Program-made: the position numbers and the translations under genes
The notes under the pieces: generated by a model
Seen by the model: the letters and a program-made list of their open reading frames with translations, nothing else
What the model was told of the DNA's origin: nothing
Databases searched by the model: none
Source of the DNA: Akkermansia sp.
GTDB taxonomy: Bacteria > Verrucomicrobiota > Verrucomicrobiia > Verrucomicrobiales > Akkermansiaceae
Assembly (NCBI GenBank): GCA_030531305.1
Contig: JAUNNT010000005.1
Location: 10,638 to 46,677, forward strand
DNA: 36,040 nucleotides
Direction of reading: 5' to 3'
Shown: positions 17,188-24,805 of the stretch, one piece after another
How positions within the stretch are numbered: position 1 is the stretch's first letter
Layout of the letters: every line of letters starts with the position of its first letter

Positions 17188-17209
17188 ACCTTTCAACAAA
17201 GGACTGGAT

Positions 17210-18298
17210 ATGAAATTCACATTAGCGAAACAAGTTCTTCTTGATGGCTTGAACAAGGTGGCGGGCGTGGTATCCACGCGCCCGAGCATGCCTATTCTCT
17301 CCAATGTGCTGCTGGCTGCGGCGGAGGGCGAGCTCAAGCTCACCACCACCAACATGGAGCTCACCATCGAGTCCAAAATCCCCTGCATGGTGGAGAAGCC
17401 CGGCGCCATCACCCTGCCCGCCAAGAAGCTGCAGAGCATCATCCGCGAAATGCGCGACGGCGAGGTGAGCGTGGAGGTGGCCGGCACCGTTGCCACCATC
17501 CGCTGCGACCGCGCGCAGTTCAAGCTCAACGGCCTGGCCCCGGAGGAATTCCCCGGCCTGCCCGCCGTGAAGGAGGCGCGTGAATTCAAGGTGCCGCAGG
17601 CCATGCTGGCACGCGGCTTCCGCTTCACGGAATTCGCCATCTCCAACGACGGCACGCGCTACGTGCTCAACGGCATCTACACCTGCTTCCAGGACGGCAA
17701 GCTCACGCTGGTGGCCACGGACGGCCGCCGCCTCGCGCTCTTCGAGAACGAGCTGGAGTTCCCGGAAAGCTCCTCCGTGTGCATCGACATCCCGAGCCGC
17801 GCCGTGGCGGAGGTGCACCGCCTGCTGGGCGACGCCGGGGACGTGCTGGTGCGCATCACCAGCAACCAGGCGTTCTTCGACTTCGGCGACACGCTGCTCA
17901 TCACCAAGCTGATTGACGGCAACTACCCGAACTACCGCCAGGTCATCCCCAGCCGCTACAACGAGCGCATCACCATGCCCGCCACGGACCTCAACGAGAT
18001 CGTGCGCCGCGTCTCCCTGCTCTCCGCCGAGAAGTCCAACACCGTGCGCTTCCGCTTCGCCCCCGGCTCCATGGAGGTGCAGTCCAGCGCCGCGGATGTG
18101 GGCGAGGCCCATGAAGAGATGCCCATCGACTACCAGGGCCGCGAGCTCGCCATCACCTTCAACGCCGATTTCATCCTGGCCCCGCTCAAGGCCGTGGGCG
18201 ACGGCGAGGTGGCGCTCGACCTCATCGACGCCTCCAGCCCCGGCGTGCTGCGCGTGAAGGACGAGTTCCTCTACGTCATCATGCCCATGCACTCCTGA
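17210..18298 (+). CDS. dnaN: DNA polymerase III beta subunit, sliding clamp (362 aa)
   Basis: Ring-shaped processivity clamp that tethers DNA polymerases to DNA. The three clamp domains can be followed: N-terminal MKFTLAKQVLLDGLNKVAGV with RPSMPILSNVLL, the middle domain around GTRYVLNGIYTCFQDGKLTLVATDGRRLAL, and the C-terminal domain with DGNYPNYRQVIP. It ends in YVIMPMHS, close to the usual MPMR/MPVR ending of bacterial clamps. Length is standard. ATG 17210 has AAAGGA upstream and fits the promoter. No dnaA, recF or gyrB lies beside it, so the classical origin cluster is not conserved here. A strong terminator follows at 18322-18358. Confidence 0.97.
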   Translation: MKFTLAKQVLLDGLNKVAGVVSTRPSMPILSNVLLAAAEGELKLTTTNMELTIESKIPCMVEKPGAITLPAKKLQSIIREMRDGEVSVEVAGTVATIRCDRAQFKLNGLAPEEFPGLPAVKEAREFKVPQAMLARGFRFTEFAISNDGTRYVLNGIYTCFQDGKLTLVATDGRRLALFENELEFPESSSVCIDIPSRAVAEVHRLLGDAGDVLVRITSNQAFFDFGDTLLITKLIDGNYPNYRQVIPSRYNERITMPATDLNEIVRRVSLLSAEKSNTVRFRFAPGSMEVQSSAADVGEAHEEMPIDYQGRELAITFNADFILAPLKAVGDGEVALDLIDASSPGVLRVKDEFLYVIMPMHS

Positions 18299-18321
18299 TA
18301 GGGCTTGCAAATGGTTTCCGG

Positions 18322-18358
18322 GCCGCGCGGCGCACATGCCGCGCGGCTCTTTTTTCTT
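18322..18358 (+). terminator. Rho-independent terminator of dnaN
   Basis: GCCGCGCGGC (18322-18331), loop GCACAT, then GCCGCGCGGC (18338-18347) and TCTTTTTTCTT. This is a perfect 10-bp GC stem with a T-run. The end of the T-run is also the start of the next gene's -35 box (TTGCAG at 18357). Confidence 0.9.
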
Positions 18359-18384
18359 GCAGCGGGGGAGAAATGTGGTAGAGT
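18357..18384 (+). promoter_or_regulatory. Promoter of pseudopilin-tilS, overlapping the dnaN terminator
   Basis: TTGCAG (18357-18362), a 16-nt spacer and TAGAGT (18379-18384), 9 nt before ATG 18394. The -35 box abuts the terminator T-run. Confidence 0.6.
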
Positions 18385-18393
18385 GGGGAAAGT

Positions 18394-19197
18394 ATGAAGA
18401 CAGCCCGCATCCGCAAGCGTTACGGTTTCACGTTGATTGAGCTCATGGTGGTGATAGCCATCCTGGCGGTCATCGGCGCCATCGGCGCCGTGGCCATTTG
18501 GTCGCGCGCCGGTGCCGGCAACGACCAGGCGTGCAAGGAAAACCTGGAGCAGCTCAGCAAGCTGGGCATGATGTACGGGGACGACCGCGCGCACAGCGCG
18601 CTGCTGCCCACCAGCGGGATGGACGACGACCCGGACACGGAGAACGTGATAGAGACGCACGGGTGGTGGATAGCGCTGGCGCAGCTGGATGCATGCGAGG
18701 CGCAGCTGCCGAGCAAGCCCAAGGGCAAGATCAAGCTGCCGACCTACTTCCACTGCCCCGTGGACAACCGAGCCCAGGTGGGCAATGAAAAGATGTTCAC
18801 GGCGGACTACAAGAGCGTGTCCTACGTGTCGTGGACGGATGCCAGCGAGGACCCGGAGAACCCGAACTCCTGCATCCGCACCAGCGCCAAGCAGCGTCTG
18901 GAAAGCCTGCCGTGGCTGACGGACGGCAACCCGGAGAAATCCCAGAGCGTGCACGACTACGCGGGCTTTGTGAAGATGGTGATGCCGGCGGTGGGGCGCC
19001 ACAAGGGCAACATCATGGTGCTGTACGCCAGCGGCGCGGTGAAGGCCGTGCCCGCCACGGACGAGATGACGCCGGAGGAAATCTTTGCCGCCGTGGCGCC
19101 CGACATGGCCAAGGCGGAAACGGCCCAGCCCGCGCCCAAGGCGGGCAAGAAGGACGCCAAGGGCAAGGACAAGAAAAAGAAGAAGGATAAGAAATAA
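18394..19197 (+). CDS. Type II secretion/type IV pilin-like pseudopilin (267 aa)
   Basis: The N terminus is a class III prepilin signal: a basic leader (MKTARIRKRYG) cut by prepilin peptidase before F12, then FTLIELMVVIAILAVIGAIG, with Glu at mature position 5 and a hydrophobic stalk helix. The globular part contains two short Cys-bearing regions (HCPVDN; SCIRTS) and a late GAVKAVP segment like the end of PVC-group pseudopilins. It closes with an unusual Lys-rich tail (KAGKKDAKGKDKKKKKDKK). This protein class is abundant in Verrucomicrobiota and Lentisphaerota, often without a nearby secretion locus. tilS starts 6 nt after its stop. The exact machine it joins is unknown. Confidence 0.88.
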   Translation: MKTARIRKRYGFTLIELMVVIAILAVIGAIGAVAIWSRAGAGNDQACKENLEQLSKLGMMYGDDRAHSALLPTSGMDDDPDTENVIETHGWWIALAQLDACEAQLPSKPKGKIKLPTYFHCPVDNRAQVGNEKMFTADYKSVSYVSWTDASEDPENPNSCIRTSAKQRLESLPWLTDGNPEKSQSVHDYAGFVKMVMPAVGRHKGNIMVLYASGAVKAVPATDEMTPEEIFAAVAPDMAKAETAQPAPKAGKKDAKGKDKKKKKDKK

Positions 19198-19203
19198 TCC
19201 TTT

Positions 19204-20184
19204 ATGCAGGGAACGGCAGAGCTGCCCCTGCTGCCGGAATGCCTGCCGCACCTGGACGGGCGCACGGTGGTGGCGGGGTTGAGCGGCGGGCGCGATTCCG
19301 TGGCGCTGCTGCTGGCCCTGCGCAACCGCGGCTGCCGGTTGCTGGCATGCCACGTGCACCACGGCATCCGCGGCGCGGAGGCGGATGCGGACGCCGCCTT
19401 CTGCAAGGACCTTTGCGCGCGCCTGAACATCCCGTATGAGGAGCACCGCGTCTCCGTGCCGCAGCTGGCGGCGGAAAGCGGCGAATCCCTGGAAACCGCC
19501 GCACGCCGCGCCCGCCACGCCATCCTGGCGGAGGCCGCATCCCGCTGCGGCGGCAACACCGTGGCCCTGGCCCACCATGCGGACGACCAGGCGGAAACCG
19601 TGCTGTTCCGCCTGGCGCGGGGTTCCGCGGGAGCGCGCGGCATGCTGCCCGTGCGCAACGACGGCACCACCACCTGGGTGCGCCCGCTGCTGGAAATCCC
19701 GCGCGCGCAAATCACCGCGTGGCTGGAAAGCCAAGGGCAGGATTGGCGGGAGGACGCCACCAACGCCGTGCCGGACGCCGCGCGCAACCGCATCCGCCTG
19801 GAGGTGCTGCCCTCCCTCTCACGCGCGCTGGGGCGCGATGTGGCACCCGTGCTCAACCGCAGCGCGCGCCTGCAGCGGGAAACGCTGGAGGCGCTGGACG
19901 CCGCGCTGGCGCTGCTGCCGCTCACGGACCCGCAGGGGCGGCTCTTCCTGCCGCTCGTGCTGGAGTTTCCCGCACCGCTGCGCAAGGCCGCGCTGGCACG
20001 CCACCTGCGCACCGCCGGCGTGCCGGACTTGGCGGAGGAGCATGTGCTGGCCGTGGATGCCATCCTGCCGCCGGACGCCCCCACCGCGCGCGCCAACCTG
20101 CCCGGCGGGTTCACCGCCTGCCGCAAGGAAAAGCGCCTGGTCATCCTCGCGCCCCACGCCGCTGCGCACGTGGTGCAGGCTTGA
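19204..20184 (+). CDS. tilS: tRNA(Ile)-lysidine synthase (326 aa)
   Basis: Ligates lysine to C34 of the CAU-anticodon tRNA-Ile using ATP, changing it from Met to Ile identity; essential in most bacteria. The N-type ATP-pyrophosphatase P-loop SGGRDS is at residues 27-32. Typical family blocks follow: HVHHGIRGAEADADAAFCKD, ESLETAARRARH, LAHHADDQAETVLFRLARGS, and RPLLEIPRAQI with DATNAVPDAARNRIR. The protein is shorter than E. coli TilS (432 aa), in the range of compact forms such as that of Aquifex, lacking most of the C-terminal domains. It follows the pseudopilin by 6 nt with no ribosome site, so it is probably co-transcribed. Its stop codon lies within the -35 box of the next gene. Confidence 0.95.
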   Translation: MQGTAELPLLPECLPHLDGRTVVAGLSGGRDSVALLLALRNRGCRLLACHVHHGIRGAEADADAAFCKDLCARLNIPYEEHRVSVPQLAAESGESLETAARRARHAILAEAASRCGGNTVALAHHADDQAETVLFRLARGSAGARGMLPVRNDGTTTWVRPLLEIPRAQITAWLESQGQDWREDATNAVPDAARNRIRLEVLPSLSRALGRDVAPVLNRSARLQRETLEALDAALALLPLTDPQGRLFLPLVLEFPAPLRKAALARHLRTAGVPDLAEEHVLAVDAILPPDAPTARANLPGGFTACRKEKRLVILAPHAAAHVVQA

Positions 20185-20209
20185 CATGGCGGCGCGGCAA
20201 GCCCATAGT
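20181..20209 (+). promoter_or_regulatory. Promoter of the small exported protein, overlapping the tilS stop
   Basis: TTGACA (20181-20186), which contains the tilS TGA (20182-20184), a 17-nt spacer and CATAGT (20204-20209), 7 nt before ATG 20217. Confidence 0.6.
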
Positions 20210-20216
20210 GGAGCGC

Positions 20217-20663
20217 ATGAAGAACAGCATCCTTCTCACCGCCGCCGTGCTCGCCCTTGCGCCCGCTTTTGCCCAGGAAACCGCTCCCGCCGTTCCCGCT
20301 GCCCCGGCGGAAGCCGCCGCACCCGCAGATGCCGCGAAGTTCGAGGCCGCCGCACGCAACCTCATGAACTGCATCAAGGAGCTGAACGACGCGCTCCAAG
20401 GGGTCAAGGACACCGCGGGCGCCGATGCCGCCGCTCCCAAGGTGAAGGAGCTGGTGGCCAAGATGGACGCCGTTTCCGCGGAAAACGAGAAGCTCGGCGA
20501 GCCCTCCCCGGAAATCCAGGCCCAGGTGGAGAAGGCCATTGGCGCAGAGTTTGAGCAGACCATGAAGGCACTGGGAGAAACCATGCGCCCCATCGCCATG
20601 AACGGCTTCTACGATTCCCAGGCGCTCATGGAGGCCCTTGCCCCCGTACTGCGCATGAACTGA
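20217..20663 (+). CDS. Small exported Ala-rich helical protein (148 aa)
   Basis: A clear signal peptide (MKNSILLTAAVLALAPAFAQ) with AFA|Q cleavage is followed by a Pro/Ala-rich linker (ETAPAVPAAPAEAAAPADAA) and a helical body (KFEAAARNLMNCIKELNDAL onward) with one Cys. The pattern suggests a periplasmic helical-bundle protein, but I recognise no family. The start is supported by the signal peptide and by a promoter 7 nt upstream. It converges with the kinase gene, stops 9 nt apart. Function unknown. Confidence 0.8.
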   Translation: MKNSILLTAAVLALAPAFAQETAPAVPAAPAEAAAPADAAKFEAAARNLMNCIKELNDALQGVKDTAGADAAAPKVKELVAKMDAVSAENEKLGEPSPEIQAQVEKAIGAEFEQTMKALGETMRPIAMNGFYDSQALMEALAPVLRMN

Positions 20664-20672
20664 AGCCGCGCC

Positions 20673-21692
20673 TCACGCAAAGGGCCGGATGTCGTCCATC
20701 CACTGGCTCACGCTCTGGTAGCGCTCCTGAATGGCGGGGCGGATGGCGTGGTCGATGCTGCGCAGCAGGTCGATATCGAAACTCTTGAGGAGCTTGGGAT
20801 GCGCGGCGAGCGGCGTGGCGGCATCGTACAGCTCGCGCTGGCGGCAGCCCGGCAGGCACGTGCCCGTCAGCAGGTAGTACAGCGTGGCGCCCAGCGCGTA
20901 CAAATCCGTCCACGGCCCCATGTTGCCGTCCTTCTCCCCCTGCTCCGCCGGGGTGAAGCCCAGGGATTCCACCACGGACACGTTGCTGTCGCCGTACTTC
21001 TCGCGCGCGGCGCCGAAGTCGATCAGCTTGGGCAAGCCGTTGCGTGTGATGAGCACGTTGTCAGGCTTCACGTCGCGGTGCAGCAGCTTGCGCTCGTGCA
21101 GGTAGTCCAGCGTGTCCAGCAGGCGCGCCATCAGCCCCACCAGCGATTCCTGCGTGATCTGGCTGCGCCCCAGCGCGTAGTCCTCCGCCACCTGGGCCAG
21201 CGACACGCCGTCGATGTACTCCGTGGCGTAGTAGGAGGTCCGGTGCGCCTCGAAATAGCTGTACACCTTGGCGATTCCCGGGTGGTCGAACCCGCCGAGC
21301 AGGCGGGCCTCGCGCAGGAAGTTGCCGCGCCCCCATTCAAAGAGCTCCCTGCCGCTCTCCGGGTTGTTGAGGCACACGTCCAGCGTGCCGGCCTGGCGGT
21401 AGCAGAGGGTGGCGGGAAAATTCTCCTTGATGACCACCAGGCGGCGCAGGCGGTTCTCCCGCGCCAGGTAGGTGATGCCGAATCCGCCGCTGCCCAGCGT
21501 GCGCTTGATGCTGTACCCGCGCAGCCCGTACCCGGCCGGCAGCTCCTTGGGCGCGATGTCGCAATCCTTCTCCGCGTCCGCCGCCTGCCGGCTGTCGATT
21601 TCCGCACCGTGCGCCGCCTCCAGGATGTCCTGCATGAACGAGCCCACGTCTCGCGAGGGCTCCAACGGCGCTATGGGGCGTGAATCAGGCAT
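20673..21692 (-). CDS. Soluble Ser/Thr protein kinase, Hanks type (339 aa)
   Basis: Phosphorylates proteins on Ser/Thr. The Gly-rich loop GSGGFG is at residues 67-72, the catalytic Lys is K89 (VVIKE), the catalytic loop is HRDVKPDN (205-212), DFG is at 225-227, and the APE equivalent is in GFTPAEQ (245-251), the form common in PVC-group kinases. The DLYALG segment of subdomain IX is present. There is no transmembrane or sensor domain: a 60-residue N-terminal extension precedes the kinase fold, and the protein ends just after it (WMDDIRPFA). It is therefore cytoplasmic, with input through the N-terminal region or a partner. ATG 21692 is chosen because a promoter lies 7 nt upstream; an earlier frame would run through it. 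Confidence 0.92.
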   Translation of the reverse strand: MPDSRPIAPLEPSRDVGSFMQDILEAAHGAEIDSRQAADAEKDCDIAPKELPAGYGLRGYSIKRTLGSGGFGITYLARENRLRRLVVIKENFPATLCYRQAGTLDVCLNNPESGRELFEWGRGNFLREARLLGGFDHPGIAKVYSYFEAHRTSYYATEYIDGVSLAQVAEDYALGRSQITQESLVGLMARLLDTLDYLHERKLLHRDVKPDNVLITRNGLPKLIDFGAAREKYGDSNVSVVESLGFTPAEQGEKDGNMGPWTDLYALGATLYYLLTGTCLPGCRQRELYDAATPLAAHPKLLKSFDIDLLRSIDHAIRPAIQERYQSVSQWMDDIRPFA

Positions 21693-21699
21693 GGGAACA

Positions 21700-21728
21700 A
21701 TTGTAGTGCCACGCGCGCGGTATGTCGA
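21700..21728 (-). promoter_or_regulatory. Promoter of the Ser/Thr kinase, predicted leaderless
   Basis: On the minus strand TCGACA (21728-21723), a 17-nt spacer and TACAAT (21705-21700), 7 nt before ATG 21692. Its -35 lies 19 bp from that of the divergent AsnC-type gene. Confidence 0.65.
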
Positions 21729-21747
21729 GCAGAAACGCCGTTTCCCC

Positions 21748-21775
21748 TTGACTTGGCGGCGGCGGGTGGTATCAT
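21748..21775 (+). promoter_or_regulatory. Promoter of the Lrp/AsnC-aminotransferase operon
   Basis: TTGACT (21748-21753), a 16-nt spacer and TATCAT (21770-21775), 9 nt before ATG 21785. The short divergent region is a natural site for autoregulation. Confidence 0.65.
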
Positions 21776-21784
21776 ACACGCACC

Positions 21785-22261
21785 ATGACACAGAACGCCC
21801 TTCTCAAGATGTTGGAGACGGATGCCCGCCTGAGCGACGAGCAGATAGCCGCGCGCCTGGGGGTGGAACCCGCGGAGGTGGCGGCCATGCGCGCCAAGCT
21901 GGAGGCCGAGGGCCGCATCGTGGGCTACCAGGCCATCCTGAACGACGACAAGGAGGGCGTGTCCGCGCTGATAGAGGTGCGCTGCACGCCGGAGCGCGGC
22001 GGCGGCTTCAACCGCCTGGCGAAACGCATTGCGCGTTTCGACGAGGTGCGCAGCTGCTTCCTGATTTCCGGCGGGTTTGACCTGCTGATATTGGTGGAGG
22101 CGAATTCGCTGCTGGAGGTGGCGCGCTTTGTGAGCGAGAAGCTGTCCAGCATGGAGGGCGTGCTCTCCACCGCCACGCATTTCCGCCTCAAGACCTACAA
22201 GCAAAACGGCCTCCTCTTCGACGAGGAGGAATCCGATGAACGCATCAGCGTCGCTCCATAA
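21785..22261 (+). CDS. Lrp/AsnC-family transcriptional regulator (158 aa)
   Basis: A DNA-binding regulator that senses an amino acid. The N-terminal winged helix-turn-helix covers about residues 4-55 (LLKMLETDARLSDEQIAARL, then EAEGRIVGYQAI). The C-terminal RAM ligand-binding/oligomerisation domain covers about 65-140 (ALIEVRCTPERGGGF; FLISGGFDLLILVEANSL; VLSTATHFRLKTYKQNG). It starts a two-gene unit with an aminotransferase 3 nt downstream, an arrangement like Bacillus subtilis alaR-alaT (yugG-yugH), so control of alanine or another amino-acid pathway is a reasonable guess. It probably binds between itself and the divergent kinase. Confidence 0.92.
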   Translation: MTQNALLKMLETDARLSDEQIAARLGVEPAEVAAMRAKLEAEGRIVGYQAILNDDKEGVSALIEVRCTPERGGGFNRLAKRIARFDEVRSCFLISGGFDLLILVEANSLLEVARFVSEKLSSMEGVLSTATHFRLKTYKQNGLLFDEEESDERISVAP

Positions 22262-22264
22262 GCC

Positions 22265-23437
22265 ATGAACTGGGACCGCATGCTCTCCAAACAGGTCGTG
22301 GACCTGCCGCGTTCCGGCATCCGCGAATTCTTCGACCTCGTCACCGGCAGCAAGGACATCATCTCCCTCGGCGTCGGCGAACCGGACTTCGTCACCCCCT
22401 GGAACATCCGCGAGGCCGCCATCTTCTCCCTGGAGAAGGGGCACACCACCTACACCAGCAACTACGGCCTGTTGAGCCTCCGCCGCGCCATCGCCGCCTA
22501 CGTGGAGGGATTCTTCCACGTGGCGTACGACCCCGCCTGCGAGATCCTGCCGACCGTGGGCGTGAGCGAGGCCATCGATTTGGCGCTGCGCTGCCTGCTG
22601 AGCCCCGGGGACGAGGTGCTGTACCACGAGCCGTGCTACGTGAGCTACGCGCCATCCGTTAAGCTGGCGTACGGGGTTGCCACGCCGGTGGAGACGAGCA
22701 TCGACGACCTGTTTGCGCTGAACCCTGCGAAGCTGGAGGCGGCTATCACGCCCAAGACGAAGGTGCTGATGCTCAACTTCCCCACCAACCCCACCGGCTC
22801 CATCGCACCGCGCGAAACCCTGGAGAAAATCGCGCAAATCTGCGTGAAGCACGATTTGTTCGTGCTGACGGACGAGATCTACTCCGAGCTGCGCTACGAC
22901 GGCGAGCCGCACACCAGCATCGCCTCGCTGCCCGGCATGAAGGAGCGCACGCTCCTTCTGCACGGCTTCTCCAAAGCCTTCGCCATGACCGGGTTCCGCC
23001 TGGGCTACGCCTGCGGCCCGCGGGAGCTCATCGACCAGATGGTGAAAATCCACTCCTACACGATGATCTGCCCGACCATCACGGCGCAGGAGGCCGCCAT
23101 CGAGGCCCTGCAGAACGGCACCAACGCCATGCACGAGATGCGCGACAGCTACCATATGCGCCGCGACTACATCGTGAAGCGCTTCAACGAGATGGGCATG
23201 GACTGCCACCTGCCCGGCGGCGCGTTCTACACCTTCCCGAGCGTGAAGCGCTTCGGCATCAGCTCCAAGGATTTCGCGCTGCGCCTGCTCAAGGATGCCA
23301 AGGTGGCCGCCGTACCCGGCACGGCGTTCGGCGCGTGCGGCGAGGGCTACCTGCGCTGCTGCTACGCCACCGCGTTCTCCCTGCTGGAGGAGGCGTGCGA
23401 CAAGATGGCCCGCTTCTGCGACTCGCTCAAGGGCTGA
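22265..23437 (+). CDS. PLP-dependent class I/II aminotransferase (390 aa)
   Basis: Fold-type I aminotransferase of the aspartate/alanine transaminase group. The Schiff-base Lys is K237 in HGFSKAFAMTGFRLGY; other cofactor residues are N175 (FPTNPTG), D203 and Y206 (LTDEIYSELRYDG) and R245; the C-terminal carboxylate-binding Arg is in LRCCYA. The motif SLGVGEPDFVTP near residue 35 is typical of this group. Substrate is not certain; pairing with the AsnC-type regulator 3 nt upstream resembles alaR-alaT and suggests alanine/glutamate transamination. ATG 22265 has no Shine-Dalgarno site, and translation probably continues from the regulator. Confidence 0.93.
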   Translation: MNWDRMLSKQVVDLPRSGIREFFDLVTGSKDIISLGVGEPDFVTPWNIREAAIFSLEKGHTTYTSNYGLLSLRRAIAAYVEGFFHVAYDPACEILPTVGVSEAIDLALRCLLSPGDEVLYHEPCYVSYAPSVKLAYGVATPVETSIDDLFALNPAKLEAAITPKTKVLMLNFPTNPTGSIAPRETLEKIAQICVKHDLFVLTDEIYSELRYDGEPHTSIASLPGMKERTLLLHGFSKAFAMTGFRLGYACGPRELIDQMVKIHSYTMICPTITAQEAAIEALQNGTNAMHEMRDSYHMRRDYIVKRFNEMGMDCHLPGGAFYTFPSVKRFGISSKDFALRLLKDAKVAAVPGTAFGACGEGYLRCCYATAFSLLEEACDKMARFCDSLKG

Positions 23438-23459
23438 ACCGTTTTTTCCTTTCCCCGCC

Positions 23460-24203
23460 ATGTGCGACCGCGAGACAGCGCGCCGCGAACCACCGCCCGC
23501 CGCGGGCGGCGAGGGTGCGCTTTTCCGCACCTACGCGGTGCCGTTCATCATCTTCCTGGCGTTCAACCTGCTGCTGTGGGCGGTGGAGGGCGCGGTGAAG
23601 TGGGACCACCCGAACGCCGCGTGGTGGCAGCGCATGCCGGAGCTCCCCGTGTACACGCTGCAGGTGCTGGTGTGCGCGGTGTACCTGTGGCGCGTGCGGC
23701 GGCATGTGGAATGGCGCTGCAGCGCGGGAAGCTGCCTGTGGGGCGCGCTCGCGGGCGTGGTGGGCATTGCCGTGTGGCTGGTGCCGTACCTGTTCGGCTG
23801 GGTGCCGCGGGAGGGCGGGTTCATACCGGAGACGGTGTTCGGCGCGGGCTCCGCGGGAACTTGCGCGGCGTACGCGCTGCGCTTCGCGCGCGCCGTATTG
23901 ATTGTACCTTTCATTGAGGAATTCTTCTGGCGCGGCTACCTGATGCGCTGGTGCATCAACCGCGACGAGCCGCAGACCGTGCCGCTCGGCCAAGGCAGCC
24001 GGCTTTCCTACCTGGTGGTCACGCTGGCGTTCATGCTGGTGCACAACCCGGCGGACTACGCGGGTGCGTTCCTGTACGGCTCGCTGGCGTACCTGCTGGT
24101 GGTGCGCACCCGCCAACTCACTCCCGTCATTGTCATGCACGCCGTGGCCAACCTCGTCATGGGCGTGTGCGCCATTGAACTCAACCTCCCACACCTCTGG
24201 TAA
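23460..24203 (+). CDS. CPBP-family intramembrane protease, CAAX-protease-like (247 aa)
   Basis: Integral membrane protease of the CPBP/Abi class with about six or seven hydrophobic helices. The catalytic glutamates are E153-E154 in PFIEEFFWRGYLMRW with R158; further motifs are H195 (LVHNPADY) and H227/N231 (VMHAVANLVMG). The EEFFWRG and RD residues resemble the CAAX-protease-like proteins encoded near exosortase/PEP-CTERM systems, common in Verrucomicrobiota, but no exosortase is in this window. The start ATG 23460 follows TTTCCCCGCC, with no Shine-Dalgarno site. It lies 22 nt after the aminotransferase and 1 nt before the DUF4126 gene. Confidence 0.85.
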   Translation: MCDRETARREPPPAAGGEGALFRTYAVPFIIFLAFNLLLWAVEGAVKWDHPNAAWWQRMPELPVYTLQVLVCAVYLWRVRRHVEWRCSAGSCLWGALAGVVGIAVWLVPYLFGWVPREGGFIPETVFGAGSAGTCAAYALRFARAVLIVPFIEEFFWRGYLMRWCINRDEPQTVPLGQGSRLSYLVVTLAFMLVHNPADYAGAFLYGSLAYLLVVRTRQLTPVIVMHAVANLVMGVCAIELNLPHLW

Positions 24204-24204
24204 C

Positions 24205-24780
24205 ATGGACTACATGCAACTCACCCTCGCCCTCGTCATGGGCGTATGCCTGTCCGCCGCGTGCGGGTTCCGCATCTTCGTGCCCCTGCTGGCGGTCGGA
24301 CTCGCCGTGCGCTTCATGGGCCTCCACGCCACCCCTGCCCTCGCCTGGACCGCAACGGACCTGGGCCTGGTGGGCCTTTCCGCCGCCACGCTGGTGGAAA
24401 TCCTGGCCTACTACATCCCCTGGGTGGACAACGCGCTGGACACCATCCACGGCCCGCTGGCCCTGGTGGCGGGCACGCTGCTGGTAGGCGGCCTGCTGGG
24501 CGATATGCCGCCCGCGCTGCAATGGGGGCTGGGCGTGGTGGCGGGCGGAGGCGCCGCCGGAGCCGTGAAAACCGGTGCCGCCACCGTGCGCGCCGCCAGC
24601 ACCGCCACCACAGGCGGGCTCGGCAACTGCATCGTCTCCACCATGGAGAACGGATGCGCCACCATCGGCTCCGCGCTGGCGGTCGTCGCCCCCGTGATTG
24701 CGGCCGGCTTCCTCATCCTCATGGTGGCCGGCATGTGCGTCGTCGTCAACAAGATCCGCCGCCGCAGGGCTGCCGAGTGA
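24205..24780 (+). CDS. DUF4126 membrane protein (191 aa)
   Basis: A small polytopic inner-membrane protein matching what I know of DUF4126: an N-terminal GFRIFVPLLAVGLAVRF block, then VEILAYYIPWVDNALDTIHG, then a Gly/Ala-rich helix pair with KTGAATVRAAST and a last membrane helix ending in a basic tail (NKIRRRRAAE). The family has no established biochemical role. The start could be ATG 24205 or 24214; the first is kept because it lies 1 nt after the protease stop, suggesting coupling. It probably belongs to the same transcript as the protease and the nucleotidyltransferase that follows. Confidence 0.8.
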   Translation: MDYMQLTLALVMGVCLSAACGFRIFVPLLAVGLAVRFMGLHATPALAWTATDLGLVGLSAATLVEILAYYIPWVDNALDTIHGPLALVAGTLLVGGLLGDMPPALQWGLGVVAGGGAAGAVKTGAATVRAASTATTGGLGNCIVSTMENGCATIGSALAVVAPVIAAGFLILMVAGMCVVVNKIRRRRAAE

Positions 24781-24805
24781 TTCCACCCCCTACGCCATTT
24801 TCACC

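Noticed and set aside
17047..17209. A replication origin or DnaA boxes next to dnaN.
   Set aside because: I see no good TTATCCACA matches; TTACCACAA has several mismatches, there is no AT-rich unwinding region, and dnaA is absent from the window.
21671..23530. A 619-codon minus-strand frame opposite the AsnC regulator and aminotransferase.
   Set aside because: Both plus-strand genes have intact active-site motifs; the antisense product matches nothing I recognise.
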